Positions 42,050-52,308 of a DNA stretch of 64,000 nucleotides are shown here, one piece after another. The translations under genes were made by a program, and so were the position numbers. The notes below the pieces were generated by a model. It had not been told where the DNA came from and ran no database searches. It worked only from the letters and a program-made list of their open reading frames with translations. The stretch's first letter is position 1. Every line of letters begins with the position of its first letter. Source of the stretch: Paenibacillus sp. BSR1-1 (lineage in GTDB: Bacteria > Bacillota > Bacilli > Bacillales > Cytobacillaceae); contig NZ_JAQMWQ010000006.1 in NCBI RefSeq assembly GCF_030403775.1, positions 1 through 64,000 of the forward strand. Direction: 5' to 3'.

Positions 42050-43561
42050 ATGCCAAAAACAACAACGAATCGTAAGATGGTAACCATTTCTATGCTGGTT
42101 GCGATTCTTTTAGTTGCCATTGATGTCACAGTTGTTAGTACCGCAATGCCGCAGATTGTCAGCGATCTCAACGGATTAAAATTAATCAGCTGGGTATTTG
42201 CTATCTATACGCTTACCACTTCAGTAACTACACCGATTTACGGAAAATTAGCAGATTTATTTGGACGAAAGAAAGTCTTTATCACGGGCGTCATTTTATT
42301 TGTGGCTGGATCCATGCTTTCTGGGGCCGCACAGACCATGACCCAATTAATCTGGTTCCGTGCTTTTCAAGGAATAGGAGCTGGAGCGGTGATGCCTCTC
42401 ACCTTTACGATTATCGGCGATCTTTACCCTGGAGAACAGCGTGCAAAAATGCAAGGAGTGTTTAGTTCGGTCTGGGGAATTGCAGGTCTCCTTGGTCCCT
42501 TAGTAGGTGGGTTCTTTGTCGATCAAATCAGCTGGCGTTGGATTTTCTATATTAATTTACCGGTCGGTTTAGTATCCCTAGTGTTACTCACTGTCTTCTT
42601 TCACGAAACAATTGAATTGAAAAAGGATCGTAAAATTGATTATCTAGGTGCCATTACTTTTACGATTGGAATTTCAACTCTCTTATATGCTCTATTAAAT
42701 GCGGGTCCTGGGCAAAAATATGCCTGGAACTCGACTGCTATTTATATGCTGTTTGCAGTTGCGGTCATCTTTATCGTGCTTTTCGGCTATATTGAAACCA
42801 AAGTGAAGGAACCGATGCTTCCTCCATCATTATTCAAGATACCTGTAATCCTGGTTTCCAATCTTATTGGTTTTCTAGCAAGTTCTGTTCTAATTGGGGT
42901 GAATGTTTATTTGCCAATGTGGATTCAAACGATTCTTGGGCACAGTGCGACGAGCTCAGGACTTACCCTAATGCCAATGTCTATTGCATGGCCTCTGGGT
43001 GCAACCTTTGCAGGGCGTTACATGTATAAAATTGGCTCAAAGTTCACTGCCATCCTAGGTGCAGTTTTGATTGCCTTAGGTGGAACATGGTTATTGGCAG
43101 TCCAACTTGACTCTCCGTATTGGTATTTTGTAGGGATTATGGTTGTCTTTGGTCTTGGGATGGGATATGCTACCACTCCAACAACAGTTCTCGTTCAATC
43201 AGCTGTCGGCTGGCAAATGCGTGGAGCTGCGACTGCTTCTAACACATTTACTAGGTCAATTGGGCAAACGGTTGGGGTTGCTGTCTTTGGAACAATCTTT
43301 AATAATTCACTTATAACTTTTGGTAAAGAACATGCGAACGGAACTTGGAGTGGTGAAGGCAACATCAGTAATCTCCTAAGCTCGGAGACAATCAATAAAC
43401 TACCATCTGTAGCCATTAAAATGATCCATGAGGGACTTGCTCATGGTATGCACCTTGTTTTTATTCTTGTGTTTTTTATTGCAATCGTAAATCTTTTAAT
43501 GACTTTATTCCTTCCTTCACACAAGAAAGTAATGGAGCATCAAAAGCAAGTTCAACACTAA
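42050..43561 (+). CDS. MFS drug exporter, DHA2 (EmrB/QacA) family
   Basis: A 503-residue, 14-helix drug:proton antiporter. Motifs: DVTVVSTAMPQIVSDL (helix 1), YGKLADLFGRKKVFI (motif A), FRAFQGIGAGAVMPLTFTIIGDLYP, and motif C GIAGLLGPLVGGFFVDQISWRWIFYINLP. It should export toxic hydrophobic compounds. The start at ATG 42050 is 9 bases after AGGGAG; ATG 42041 touches that site. It is divergent from a MarR gene with two shared operators, so it is almost surely the target of that repressor. It belongs to the same broad family as the exporter at 3872-5305, but a different subgroup. Confidence 0.9.
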   Translation: MPKTTTNRKMVTISMLVAILLVAIDVTVVSTAMPQIVSDLNGLKLISWVFAIYTLTTSVTTPIYGKLADLFGRKKVFITGVILFVAGSMLSGAAQTMTQLIWFRAFQGIGAGAVMPLTFTIIGDLYPGEQRAKMQGVFSSVWGIAGLLGPLVGGFFVDQISWRWIFYINLPVGLVSLVLLTVFFHETIELKKDRKIDYLGAITFTIGISTLLYALLNAGPGQKYAWNSTAIYMLFAVAVIFIVLFGYIETKVKEPMLPPSLFKIPVILVSNLIGFLASSVLIGVNVYLPMWIQTILGHSATSSGLTLMPMSIAWPLGATFAGRYMYKIGSKFTAILGAVLIALGGTWLLAVQLDSPYWYFVGIMVVFGLGMGYATTPTTVLVQSAVGWQMRGAATASNTFTRSIGQTVGVAVFGTIFNNSLITFGKEHANGTWSGEGNISNLLSSETINKLPSVAIKMIHEGLAHGMHLVFILVFFIAIVNLLMTLFLPSHKKVMEHQKQVQH

Positions 43562-43692
43562 AGGCTTAGCCGCTATTCATGGCAGTTTTACAATATAATT
43601 GCTTTGACTTTAAGGAAGTTAAATTGTAAGATTTTACCTTGAACAAAACGAACTAAAAAAACATATTCTAAATTAGGTGGGACACCATAAAA

Positions 43693-43717
43693 GGACCGTG
43701 CTTGAGCGGCACGGTCC
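43693..43717 (-). terminator. GC-rich hairpin, terminator of the minus-strand DUF2642 gene
   Basis: GGACCGTGC/GCACGGTCC, a perfect 9-bp stem; on the minus strand TTTT follows. It lies 110 bases after the stop of the gene at 43828. Confidence 0.6.
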
Positions 43718-43744
43718 GAAAAAAATATATGTCATCATGTAATG

Positions 43745-43788
43745 AGTAATCCATCCTCGTCGGCAAAACAGGTTGGATTATTCTTTTT
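43745..43788 (+). terminator. Terminator candidate after the MFS gene
   Basis: AGTAATCCA pairs with TGGATTATT, with further CC/GG pairs inside, followed by CTTTTTG. It lies about 180 bases past the MFS stop codon. Confidence 0.5.
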
Positions 43789-43827
43789 GTTCATATTCCA
43801 TTTGAAAGCACCCACTTTTTATTTTTA

Positions 43828-44499
43828 TCACGTTAACTGTACCGTTTTAATGTGCTCTAAATTCCGAATCACCACTTCGCTTTCAGCCGTTATAAGCGTG
43901 ATTTTGTTATTCCCAATCTTTTGAAGTAATCCAACCTTTTCATTGTGGTCTCCACCATCAATAATCACTAGTTGATTCTCAAATTTTTTCAATTGTTCAT
44001 CAAAAGATCTGGATATTGGAGCGGCTTTTGGCATCATATCTATGTTTTCGCTTTTCAAGGAATATGGTGTCGTTTTTGGTGGACAAGGAATGAGCCATTT
44101 TACATGATTCATTGAAATAAACAGTGTTTTGTACACCGGGGACTGAAGGACAAAGTAGTCATTCATAATGCTCGTTACATAGCCATAAACGGATTTATTC
44201 GAAGACACATAAACCTGGACAAACATCCCTTTCGCATAAGTTAATGCTTTTCGAAACGAAATCACATCCGTATCAATTGGATTTGAAGGAGGTTCCGTAG
44301 AGGAATATTCTTCGTCTAATATCGTTTCTTTTAATCTTTGAACATGGGTAAAAGGAATATAAAGGTAAGAATGGTTTTTAGCATCATATACGACTATGAT
44401 GTCCAATCCGCTATCAAGCAGGGTTCCCTTGTGCAATTTCCCTCCTGAAATTTCCACCTCAATATCTTTTCCTATTAAATCAACCAAATCAATTAGCAT
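43828..44499 (-). CDS. DUF2642-type protein with three Sm-like repeats
   Basis: A 223-residue soluble protein. Three beta-rich units of similar kind follow each other: LIGKDIEVEISGGKLHKGTLLDSGLDIIVV…YIPFTHVQRLK (about 5-50), GMFVQVYVSSNKSVYGYVTSIMNDYFVLQSP…ISMNHVKWLIP (about 88-140) and NQLVIIDGGDHNEKVGLLQKIGNNKITLI…IRNLEHIKTVQ (about 172-222). This is the DUF2642 pattern found in Bacillus spore-associated proteins such as CotO/YuzF-like ones, so a spore role is possible. It lies 27 bases downstream of the ArsB-like permease gene and may be co-transcribed. AGGAGA site before the ATG. Confidence 0.65.
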   Translation of the reverse strand: MLIDLVDLIGKDIEVEISGGKLHKGTLLDSGLDIIVVYDAKNHSYLYIPFTHVQRLKETILDEEYSSTEPPSNPIDTDVISFRKALTYAKGMFVQVYVSSNKSVYGYVTSIMNDYFVLQSPVYKTLFISMNHVKWLIPCPPKTTPYSLKSENIDMMPKAAPISRSFDEQLKKFENQLVIIDGGDHNEKVGLLQKIGNNKITLITAESEVVIRNLEHIKTVQLT

Positions 44500-44526
44500 C
44501 TTAAATCTCCTTTTCTTTAAAATTTT

Positions 44527-45888
44527 TTATCGTTGAAGAACATTGCCAAAAAGAGTAGAAACCCAATAATATAAAACGACTAAAGTGAATAAAACAGTAG
44601 GCGGAATCACAACGCTAGTAATTTTCACATATTCCCACCAAGAGATGATCACTTTTCCTTTTCTAAGAATGTGCATCCACATTAAAGTCGCCAGTGTCCC
44701 CATAGGAAGAAGTAAAGAGCCCATATCGCTTCCTATCACGTTCGCCAGATAGGCAATTTTCAATTCGAGTAAGGTTAGTTTCATATGAGTTAATGTGAGT
44801 GTTCCAATCATGAGCGCTGGGTGGTTATTAAAGATATTGGACAGAACAGATAGTAGAACCCCCATCACAACACTCGAATGTAATAGACTTCCAGAAACAA
44901 TTGGTTCAATGAAGCCAATCAACCAGTCCGTTAAACCAATGTTATTCAGACCGTAGATGATGGTATACATACAAAAGGCGAAAACGATAATATACCACGG
45001 CGTCTTTTTCAGCATATCAGCAGGGGATATTTTTAAATATGCCCATCTCCACCCTAACAGGACAAGAGAACCAATGACAGCCATAAGAGAGACTGGAATG
45101 TTCACAAAAGAAGCGACAAAGAGGCTGACTCGGACCGCAAATACGAACAGTAGAACATTTCGCATAAATCTGGAGCGATCTTTTTCTGATGCATGCTTAA
45201 TTCCTTGCTTAAGTGGATGATAAGACTTGAACGACAGCCCATTTAGATTCGTGGGTATGGTTTTGGGTAAGACTTTGTAAAATCGGATAAACAAAAGTCC
45301 TACCAGCAGGAGTAGCCCAAACGTTGCGGGTACGAACATCATCGCCGTATGCAGGTACAGACTCATATGAACGATTTTTAAGGCGATTAAGTTTACGATA
45401 TTGCTAACCCCGATGGGAGCACTCGAAGCGGTGGCGATCAATCCACCTGATAGCAAATAAGGGATTTTTTGACGATTTTTCAAACCCATATTGTTTAATA
45501 ACATGACTAAGATGGGTGTTGTAATTAAAATGCTTCCATCATTATTGAAAAAGAGTGTCATAAGAAAGCATAAAAGATTCACATACCAGAATAAGCGAAT
45601 CCCCGAGCCCTTTGCCTTGGCAGCGAGTTTTTCTGCTACCCAATTAAAGAAACCGAAGCTTTCTAACACAATTGCCATGACAATCGTTGCCATAATCGTA
45701 ATGGCGGCACCACCGATGGTGTCTGCAATGATACCCAGGTCAGCTAATGTAACACTTCCACTTAGCACGACAATAATCGCACCGATTGCAGCAGGAATAG
45801 CTTCATTAATTCCTCTGGGTCTCCAAAGAATAAATCCGAGGGTAACCACAAAAGTGATAATGGTTATCCAAACGGTAAAATGAACCAT
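44527..45888 (-). CDS. ArsB/NhaD-type ion transporter permease
   Basis: A 453-residue membrane protein with 11-12 helices of the ArsB/ion transporter superfamily (B. subtilis YdfA-like). Typical are LFFNNDGSILITTPILVMLLNNMG, SSAPIGVSNIVNLIAL and, in the mirrored second half, LSNIFNNHPALMIGTLTL and ANVIGSDMGSLLLPMGTLATLMWMHILRKG. Although annotated widely as arsenite permease, no arsR, arsC or arsA is near, so arsenite is only one possible substrate; sodium or carboxylates are alternatives. AAAGGAG site before the ATG. The DUF2642 gene follows after 27 bases. A leader of about 200 bases precedes it. Confidence 0.8.
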   Translation of the reverse strand: MVHFTVWITIITFVVTLGFILWRPRGINEAIPAAIGAIIVVLSGSVTLADLGIIADTIGGAAITIMATIVMAIVLESFGFFNWVAEKLAAKAKGSGIRLFWYVNLLCFLMTLFFNNDGSILITTPILVMLLNNMGLKNRQKIPYLLSGGLIATASSAPIGVSNIVNLIALKIVHMSLYLHTAMMFVPATFGLLLLVGLLFIRFYKVLPKTIPTNLNGLSFKSYHPLKQGIKHASEKDRSRFMRNVLLFVFAVRVSLFVASFVNIPVSLMAVIGSLVLLGWRWAYLKISPADMLKKTPWYIIVFAFCMYTIIYGLNNIGLTDWLIGFIEPIVSGSLLHSSVVMGVLLSVLSNIFNNHPALMIGTLTLTHMKLTLLELKIAYLANVIGSDMGSLLLPMGTLATLMWMHILRKGKVIISWWEYVKITSVVIPPTVLFTLVVLYYWVSTLFGNVLQR

Positions 45889-46110
45889 ATTGATCTCCTT
45901 TCTTTAAGCTCATAATTCAGGATGTTTCCTGAGACGACATGACCTCCACTTGTCTTACTCCGCTAATGTCCCTCCCTTACATCTATCCTTTTGTATTGTT
46001 GTGCTATATCTATATGTGTCACAATAAAGACAGGCTTTGGGTTTGTACCCTTTTTTCAATAAAATCAACTAGAGTCTAAAAAATATTTAAATAGTAATTA
46101 CTTATGTCAA
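45889..46110 (-). promoter_or_regulatory. Promoter and long leader of the ArsB-like gene
   Basis: On the minus strand TTGACA (plus 46105-46110) is followed at 15-17 bases by an AT-rich -10 (TAAATATT). This leaves a leader of about 190 bases to the start codon, with a small hairpin TCAGGA/TCCTGA near 45930 and an AAGGAG site. No known riboswitch core could be recognised. The remaining bases to 46265 hold a plus-strand open frame of about 39 codons without a start, ending GDNCFDRATKKA, perhaps a gene remnant. Confidence 0.35.
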
Positions 46111-46265
46111 GACAAATAAGTGGGTTTGAAATTTACTTGCAGAAAATGTGGATTTTATAAATAACAGAAGAAAGGGGATTAGATACGGATGCCAAAAATA
46201 GATTGGTGTTAATTGTATTATCTTACCTGAATCAAATTGGAGATAATTGCTTTGACAGAGCAACA

Positions 46266-46312
46266 AAAAAAGCCTAATTTCTCAATTTAAATGGTGAGAA
46301 CTTGGGCTTTTT
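46266..46312 (-). terminator. Terminator after the AraC gene
   Basis: AAAAAGCCTAA…TCTCA pairs with TGAGA…TTGGGCTTTTT with a small internal mismatch; T-run on the minus strand, about 40 bases after the stop at 46353. Confidence 0.7.
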
Positions 46313-46352
46313 AATATGATATCGAATTTCGTTTTACCATAAAAGCAGGCAT

Positions 46353-47276
46353 TCATGCATTTATATTTATCTTATCTTCATATTTCCCCCTAAGGCGCTT
46401 AATATCCTCTCTAGGTGGAAAACCAAACATACGGGAATATTCACGGCTGAATTGCGATGGACTTTCATAGCCTACCCGGAATGCCACATCAGCGGCATCT
46501 GTTGATTCGGATAATAATAAGCGACGGGCTTCCTGCAGCCTCAGGTGTTTTTGGAACTGTATCGGGCTCATCGCGGTTACTTCTTTAAAATGTCTATGAA
46601 GTGAAGAAACACTCATGTTCGCTATTTCCGCAAGCTCCTCAATGCGAAAAGACCTCTCATAGTTATTCATTATATGTTGGATAACATCACTAATTTGAAA
46701 AGTAGAACTTCCTTCTATTGCTATTTGCCCCAATACAGATCCATGCTGCCCTTGCAGAACCCGATAGAGAATTTCCTTTTTGAAAAGAGGAGCAAGTACC
46801 GCTATATCCTTAGGATTTTCTAGTAATAAAGCTAATCTGATTACCGCATCCAACAAAGAAGGCTCGACCCTGCTGACAAACATACCTCGTTTTGCACTTT
46901 CTTTTGGGCCAACCCGAATTTGTGAATCACTCAATACCTCTAAGATTTGACTCGGTGTAAATTCAAGCTTAAGAGCTAAATACGGAACGTCGGAAGAAGC
47001 TTCTATTACTTGGCCGGAAACCGGCAAGTCAACGGATGCAACTAGGTAATCGGCAGGACTGTACCGAAAGCGTTCCTGTGCAAGATATACCTCCTTCACG
47101 CCTTGAACGATAATGCAAAGGGAAGGTTTGTATACTCTGTAAACTGGTTCGGTAACATTAGACTCTCGAATGAAAAATAAAGAGGGAATATCGGTAGTAT
47201 GAACACCGTCCTTGCCTGAATAACGTTCAATGAGTTTAGCGAGTTCATCCTGCTGATTATAGATTTGGTCTGACAT
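46353..47276 (-). CDS. AraC-family regulator, YqhC-like
   Basis: A 307-residue regulator with an AraC_N cupin domain (SLFFIRESNVTEPVYRVYKPSLCIIVQGVKEVYLAQERFRYSPADYLVASVDLPVSG) and two C-terminal helix-turn-helices (FRIEELAEIANMSVSSLHRHFKEVTAMSPIQFQKHLRLQEARRLL, then DAADVAFRVGYESPSQFSREYSRMFGFPP). This pattern is that of YqhC, which in E. coli senses reactive aldehydes and activates the aldehyde reductases yqhD and dkgA. Here two aldo-keto reductase genes are divergent from it, which matches that scheme. Confidence 0.85.
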   Translation of the reverse strand: MSDQIYNQQDELAKLIERYSGKDGVHTTDIPSLFFIRESNVTEPVYRVYKPSLCIIVQGVKEVYLAQERFRYSPADYLVASVDLPVSGQVIEASSDVPYLALKLEFTPSQILEVLSDSQIRVGPKESAKRGMFVSRVEPSLLDAVIRLALLLENPKDIAVLAPLFKKEILYRVLQGQHGSVLGQIAIEGSSTFQISDVIQHIMNNYERSFRIEELAEIANMSVSSLHRHFKEVTAMSPIQFQKHLRLQEARRLLLSESTDAADVAFRVGYESPSQFSREYSRMFGFPPREDIKRLRGKYEDKININA

Positions 47277-47438
47277 ACAATCCTCCTTGGTTTATCATCA
47301 ATGATGTTTCTATTATAATGCCTCTTCAATTAATGCGTAAGTAGTAGTGAGAGGATTAGGCAATCTTTTGCGACGAATGGGATACCGATTACGTTTTTAT
47401 TTATTGGATAATAAGTGAGTAGAAAGAGAAACAACTGA

Positions 47439-49332
<1,894 letters not shown>

Positions 49333-49392
49333 CACTAAAACAAGTTAACATTGTAATGACTAATCATTAATATAATTGAATCAGTAGATGCA

Positions 49393-49459
49393 GGATTGTT
49401 ACTAGTATTGCAGGCAAAACCTAATGGATTGTTACTGCTCATTTAGGCAAAACCTTAAT
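49393..49459. repeat. Two tandem ~33-bp repeats
   Basis: Units 49393-49425 and 49426-49459 share GGATTGTTACT at the start and AGGCAAAACCT-TAAT at the end, differing in a central 8 bases. No coding frame or clear promoter is associated. Confidence 0.6.
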
Positions 49460-49479
49460 CGCTAAAATTGGGAATCATT

Positions 49480-49509
49480 AACTGTCTCTTTTTGGGGGCA
49501 GTTTTTTTC
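49480..49509 (+). terminator. Terminator after the AKR pair
   Basis: AACTGTCTC pairs with GGGGCAGTT (two G-T pairs) followed by TTTTTTT. Confidence 0.65.
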
Positions 49510-49616
49510 TGCCTCCTTTTATATTAAGAGAAACTTAAGGAATCCCCTTCATTATAAGATTTTCAATTGATGTAAGAGAAAATAGAAAATCAAATAAGAA
49601 AGGGAGAACTTAAGGA

Positions 49617-50504
49617 ATGTCGTTAATAAAACAAAAGAAAAAGATTTTACTCGTTATCATTGCAGTAATTGCTGTATCAGCAATTATACTTAGTTTTGCT
49701 CTGAAAAAAGACGATGCCATTGCAACAATTAATGGGAAGGCTATAACAAAAGATGATTTATATAATGAAATGGTAAAACAATATGGTTCAGAAACCGTTG
49801 ACCAATTAATTGCAAATAAAATTGTTGCTTCAGAGGCAACAAAACAAAAAATCACCGTTTCTGAAAGTGATGTAAATAAACAGATTGAAAAATTACAAGA
49901 ATCATATGGAGGCGAGGAGGCTTTTAACTCGGCTCTAGAAAGCAATAATACTACACTTTCAGCTGTTAAAGAAGATATGAAAAATTACCTGACGATTAAG
50001 AAATTACTCGAACCGGAAATCGAGATCACGGAAGAGGAAATGAAAACCTACTTTGAGGAGAATAAAGATTCGTTTGCCCAGGCTGAGCAAATAAAAGCTA
50101 GCCATATCCTCGTTGCTGATGAAAAGACTGCCAAGGAAGTCAAGCAAATGCTTGAGAATGGCGGTGATTTTCCGGCATTAGCGAAAGAATATTCCACTGA
50201 TGATAGTACGAAGGATCAAGGCGGAGAGCTTGGATATTTTTCAAAAGGTGATATGGTAACAGAATTTGATAATGCTGCCTTTTCGCTCCCTGTAAACCAA
50301 ATTAGTGACCCAGTGAAGACCGAATATGGGTATCATATCATTAAGGTAGAGGCTAAAAAGGAAGCAAAAGAAGCAAATTATGACGATAGTAAGGCGGAAA
50401 TCAAAGAGCAATTACTAGAGCAAAAAATTGATACAGAGTATACAACATGGCTTGAGGAAAAGAAAAAGGACTATGATATTAAGAACACACTTGCGGAAGT
50501 ATAG
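49617..50504 (+). CDS. PrsA/SurA-like peptidyl-prolyl isomerase, membrane-anchored
   Basis: A 295-residue foldase outside the membrane. Residues about 9-29 form a membrane helix (ILLVIIAVIAVSAIILSFAL) without lipobox Cys, so it stays anchored by the helix, in contrast to lipoprotein PrsA. A SurA-type N-domain (ATINGKAITKDDLYNEMVKQYG…) precedes a complete parvulin domain from about 155: IKASHILVADEKTAKEV, GGDFPALAKEYSTDDSTKDQGGELGYFSKGDMV, EFDNAAFSLPVNQISDPVKTEYGYHIIKV. It helps secreted proteins fold by turning proline bonds. AAGGGAGA site before the ATG. Monocistronic; sparse in proline and Cys. Confidence 0.87.
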   Translation: MSLIKQKKKILLVIIAVIAVSAIILSFALKKDDAIATINGKAITKDDLYNEMVKQYGSETVDQLIANKIVASEATKQKITVSESDVNKQIEKLQESYGGEEAFNSALESNNTTLSAVKEDMKNYLTIKKLLEPEIEITEEEMKTYFEENKDSFAQAEQIKASHILVADEKTAKEVKQMLENGGDFPALAKEYSTDDSTKDQGGELGYFSKGDMVTEFDNAAFSLPVNQISDPVKTEYGYHIIKVEAKKEAKEANYDDSKAEIKEQLLEQKIDTEYTTWLEEKKKDYDIKNTLAEV

Positions 50505-50748
50505 TTAAAGAAAAGTCAAAAGCACTGATGTGATGTAGGACACATTCAATTAAAAAATCTTGTTGTAAAATAAGAATAATAGCTTTTTAATGGAAATGTG
50601 AATATATTTGTTGTTTTATTAGAAAATGTATTAGATACTGTTGATGGGTGCCTATTTGGTGCAATTAAATGATCAAATGGGGACCGAACAAAAATTTGAA
50701 TAATAATCTAACAAAATTTATTAATGCAAACAATTTGAGGTGAAGATT

Positions 50749-51918
50749 ATGCAAACTACTTTAGAAAACCCAAAAGATAAAACGGCAGTACCTTTTTCAA
50801 GAACGAATCCATTTCAAGCGAAGGTTCTCAACAATGTAAATTTAAATGGAGCAGGTTCTAGTAAAGAAACGCGTCATATTGAGCTATCATTAGACGGATC
50901 AGGCCTATCTTATGTCCCGGGTGATGCCCTTGGTATTATTCCTGCGAATGACCCAGAATTGGTGGCTTCTCTAATAGACGAGATGGCGTGGGATGAAGAA
51001 GCAAGTGTAATCATTAATAAACAGGGTGAAACGCTTCCATTAAAAGAAGCTTTAACATCTTATTTTGAAATCACACTATTATCGAAAAAAATCCTGCAGC
51101 AGGCAGCTGAATTTACAGAAAATGAAGAGCTAAAAAAGCTTGTGTTAGTGGAAAATGCGAATCAGCTGAAAGAATATACCAATGGTCGCGATCTGCTTGA
51201 TATGTTCCGTGATTTCGGTCCATGGAAAGCTTCAGCACAAGAGTTTGTTTCACTATTAAGAAAAATGACTCCGCGTCTTTATTCCATTGCTAGCAGCATC
51301 GCCGCTCATCCTGGTGAAGTGCATTTAACGATTGGCGCAGTTCGTTACACGGCTCACGGCCGCGAGCGAAAAGGGGTATGTTCAGTTTTAGTTGCAGAAC
51401 GTGTTCAAGAAGGGGATACGCTTCCAGTATTTGTTCAGCCAAATAAACACTTCCATCTTCCAGAGTCCCAAGAGAAAGATATCATTATGGTTGGTCCTGG
51501 GACAGGAATTGCCCCATTCCGTTCCTTTATCGAGGAACGTGCAGTGATTAAAGCTGCTGGGAGATCATGGCTGTTTTTTGGAGACCAGCATGCGGCGTCA
51601 GATTTTCTTTATCAGGACGAGTTAGAGAAATATCAAAAAGATGGAGTACTGACAAGAGTTGATACTGCGTTTTCCCGTGATTCTGAACAGAAGGTATATG
51701 TACAGCATAAAATGCTTGAAAACAGTAAAGATTTGTTTGCATGGCTGGAAAATGGAGCTTACTTCTTCGTTTGTGGAGATAAGCAATATATGGCAAAAGA
51801 CGTCCACGAAGCGCTACTTACCGTAATCGAAAAGGAAGGAAGCATGACTCGTGATGAAGCTCAGGCTTATCTGGATGATATGAAGGGTCAAGGGCGTTAC
51901 CAGCGTGATGTGTATTAA
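50749..51918 (+). CDS. CysJ-like NADPH reductase lacking the flavodoxin domain
   Basis: A 389-residue FAD/NADPH module of the diflavin-reductase type (sulfite reductase alpha subunit). It has NPFQAKVLNNVNLNGAGSSKETRHIELSLDGSGLSYVPGDALGIIP, a connecting helical part, the FAD motif PRLYSIASS, GVCSVLVAERV, NADPH motif MVGPGTGIAPFRSFIEER, and FVCGDKQYMAKDVHEAL up to a normal GRYQRDVY end. Whole CysJ proteins have about 600 residues with an N-terminal FMN flavodoxin domain, which is missing here. The start at 50749 has GAGGTGA 5-6 bases before it and the upstream 240 bases contain no flavodoxin coding, so the short form looks genuine. CysI is not adjacent; the electron acceptor is unknown. Confidence 0.85.
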   Translation: MQTTLENPKDKTAVPFSRTNPFQAKVLNNVNLNGAGSSKETRHIELSLDGSGLSYVPGDALGIIPANDPELVASLIDEMAWDEEASVIINKQGETLPLKEALTSYFEITLLSKKILQQAAEFTENEELKKLVLVENANQLKEYTNGRDLLDMFRDFGPWKASAQEFVSLLRKMTPRLYSIASSIAAHPGEVHLTIGAVRYTAHGRERKGVCSVLVAERVQEGDTLPVFVQPNKHFHLPESQEKDIIMVGPGTGIAPFRSFIEERAVIKAAGRSWLFFGDQHAASDFLYQDELEKYQKDGVLTRVDTAFSRDSEQKVYVQHKMLENSKDLFAWLENGAYFFVCGDKQYMAKDVHEALLTVIEKEGSMTRDEAQAYLDDMKGQGRYQRDVY

Positions 51919-51939
51919 ATTTAATTAATTATTTTCCTA

Positions 51940-51989
51940 AAGAGTGACTTTATTCCGCATACAGCGGACAATGAAGTCACTCTTTTTTG
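51940..51989 (+). terminator. Terminator after the CysJ-like gene
   Basis: AAGAGTGACTT/AAGTCACTCTT, 11 bp, with inner TCCGC/GCGGA pairing, then TTTT. Confidence 0.85.
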
Positions 51990-52019
51990 CTTGGAGGGCA
52001 GCAAACTTACAATCTTAGA

Positions 52020-52195
52020 TTCAGTTACGTAGTTGATCCTTCTATGTTACCGAAATGCACTTTTGATTCGGTGTTCAGTCACATAGACCCTTTCTACGTT
52101 ACCGAAATGCACTTTTGATTCGGTGTTCAGTCACGTAGACCCTTTCTACGTTACCGAAATCCTCTTTTGACCCTAGTTTCAGTCACATAAGGTCC
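52020..52195. repeat. Tandem ~52-bp intergenic repeats (three copies and a part)
   Basis: Units start at 52020 (54 bp), 52074 (52 bp) and 52126 (52 bp), with a partial fourth from 52178. Each unit begins TTCAGT-[CT]-AC-[AG]-TAG, and contains two small dyads: CGTAG…CTACG and ACCGAA…TTCGGT. Units 2 and 3 are nearly identical over the first 36 bases. They code for nothing in any frame and lie between a terminator and a promoterless-looking upstream region of the next gene. Confidence 0.85.
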
Positions 52196-52308
52196 TTTAA
52201 TTCACTTTTTAACCTAAGATTAATTTTGAATTTAAGATTATCTTAAGGTTATCCCAATATAATGGGAATCAGTTAAAGGTTTCTATTTAAATTCGGAGGA
52301 ATTATTAT

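Noticed and set aside
44527-45888. An arsenic-resistance operon
   Set aside because: Only the permease is ArsB-like; no arsR, arsC, arsA or Acr3 gene lies nearby, so arsenic resistance is not claimed.
52020-52195. The tandem repeats as a CRISPR array
   Set aside because: Units abut directly with no unique spacers, vary between copies, and no cas genes are present.
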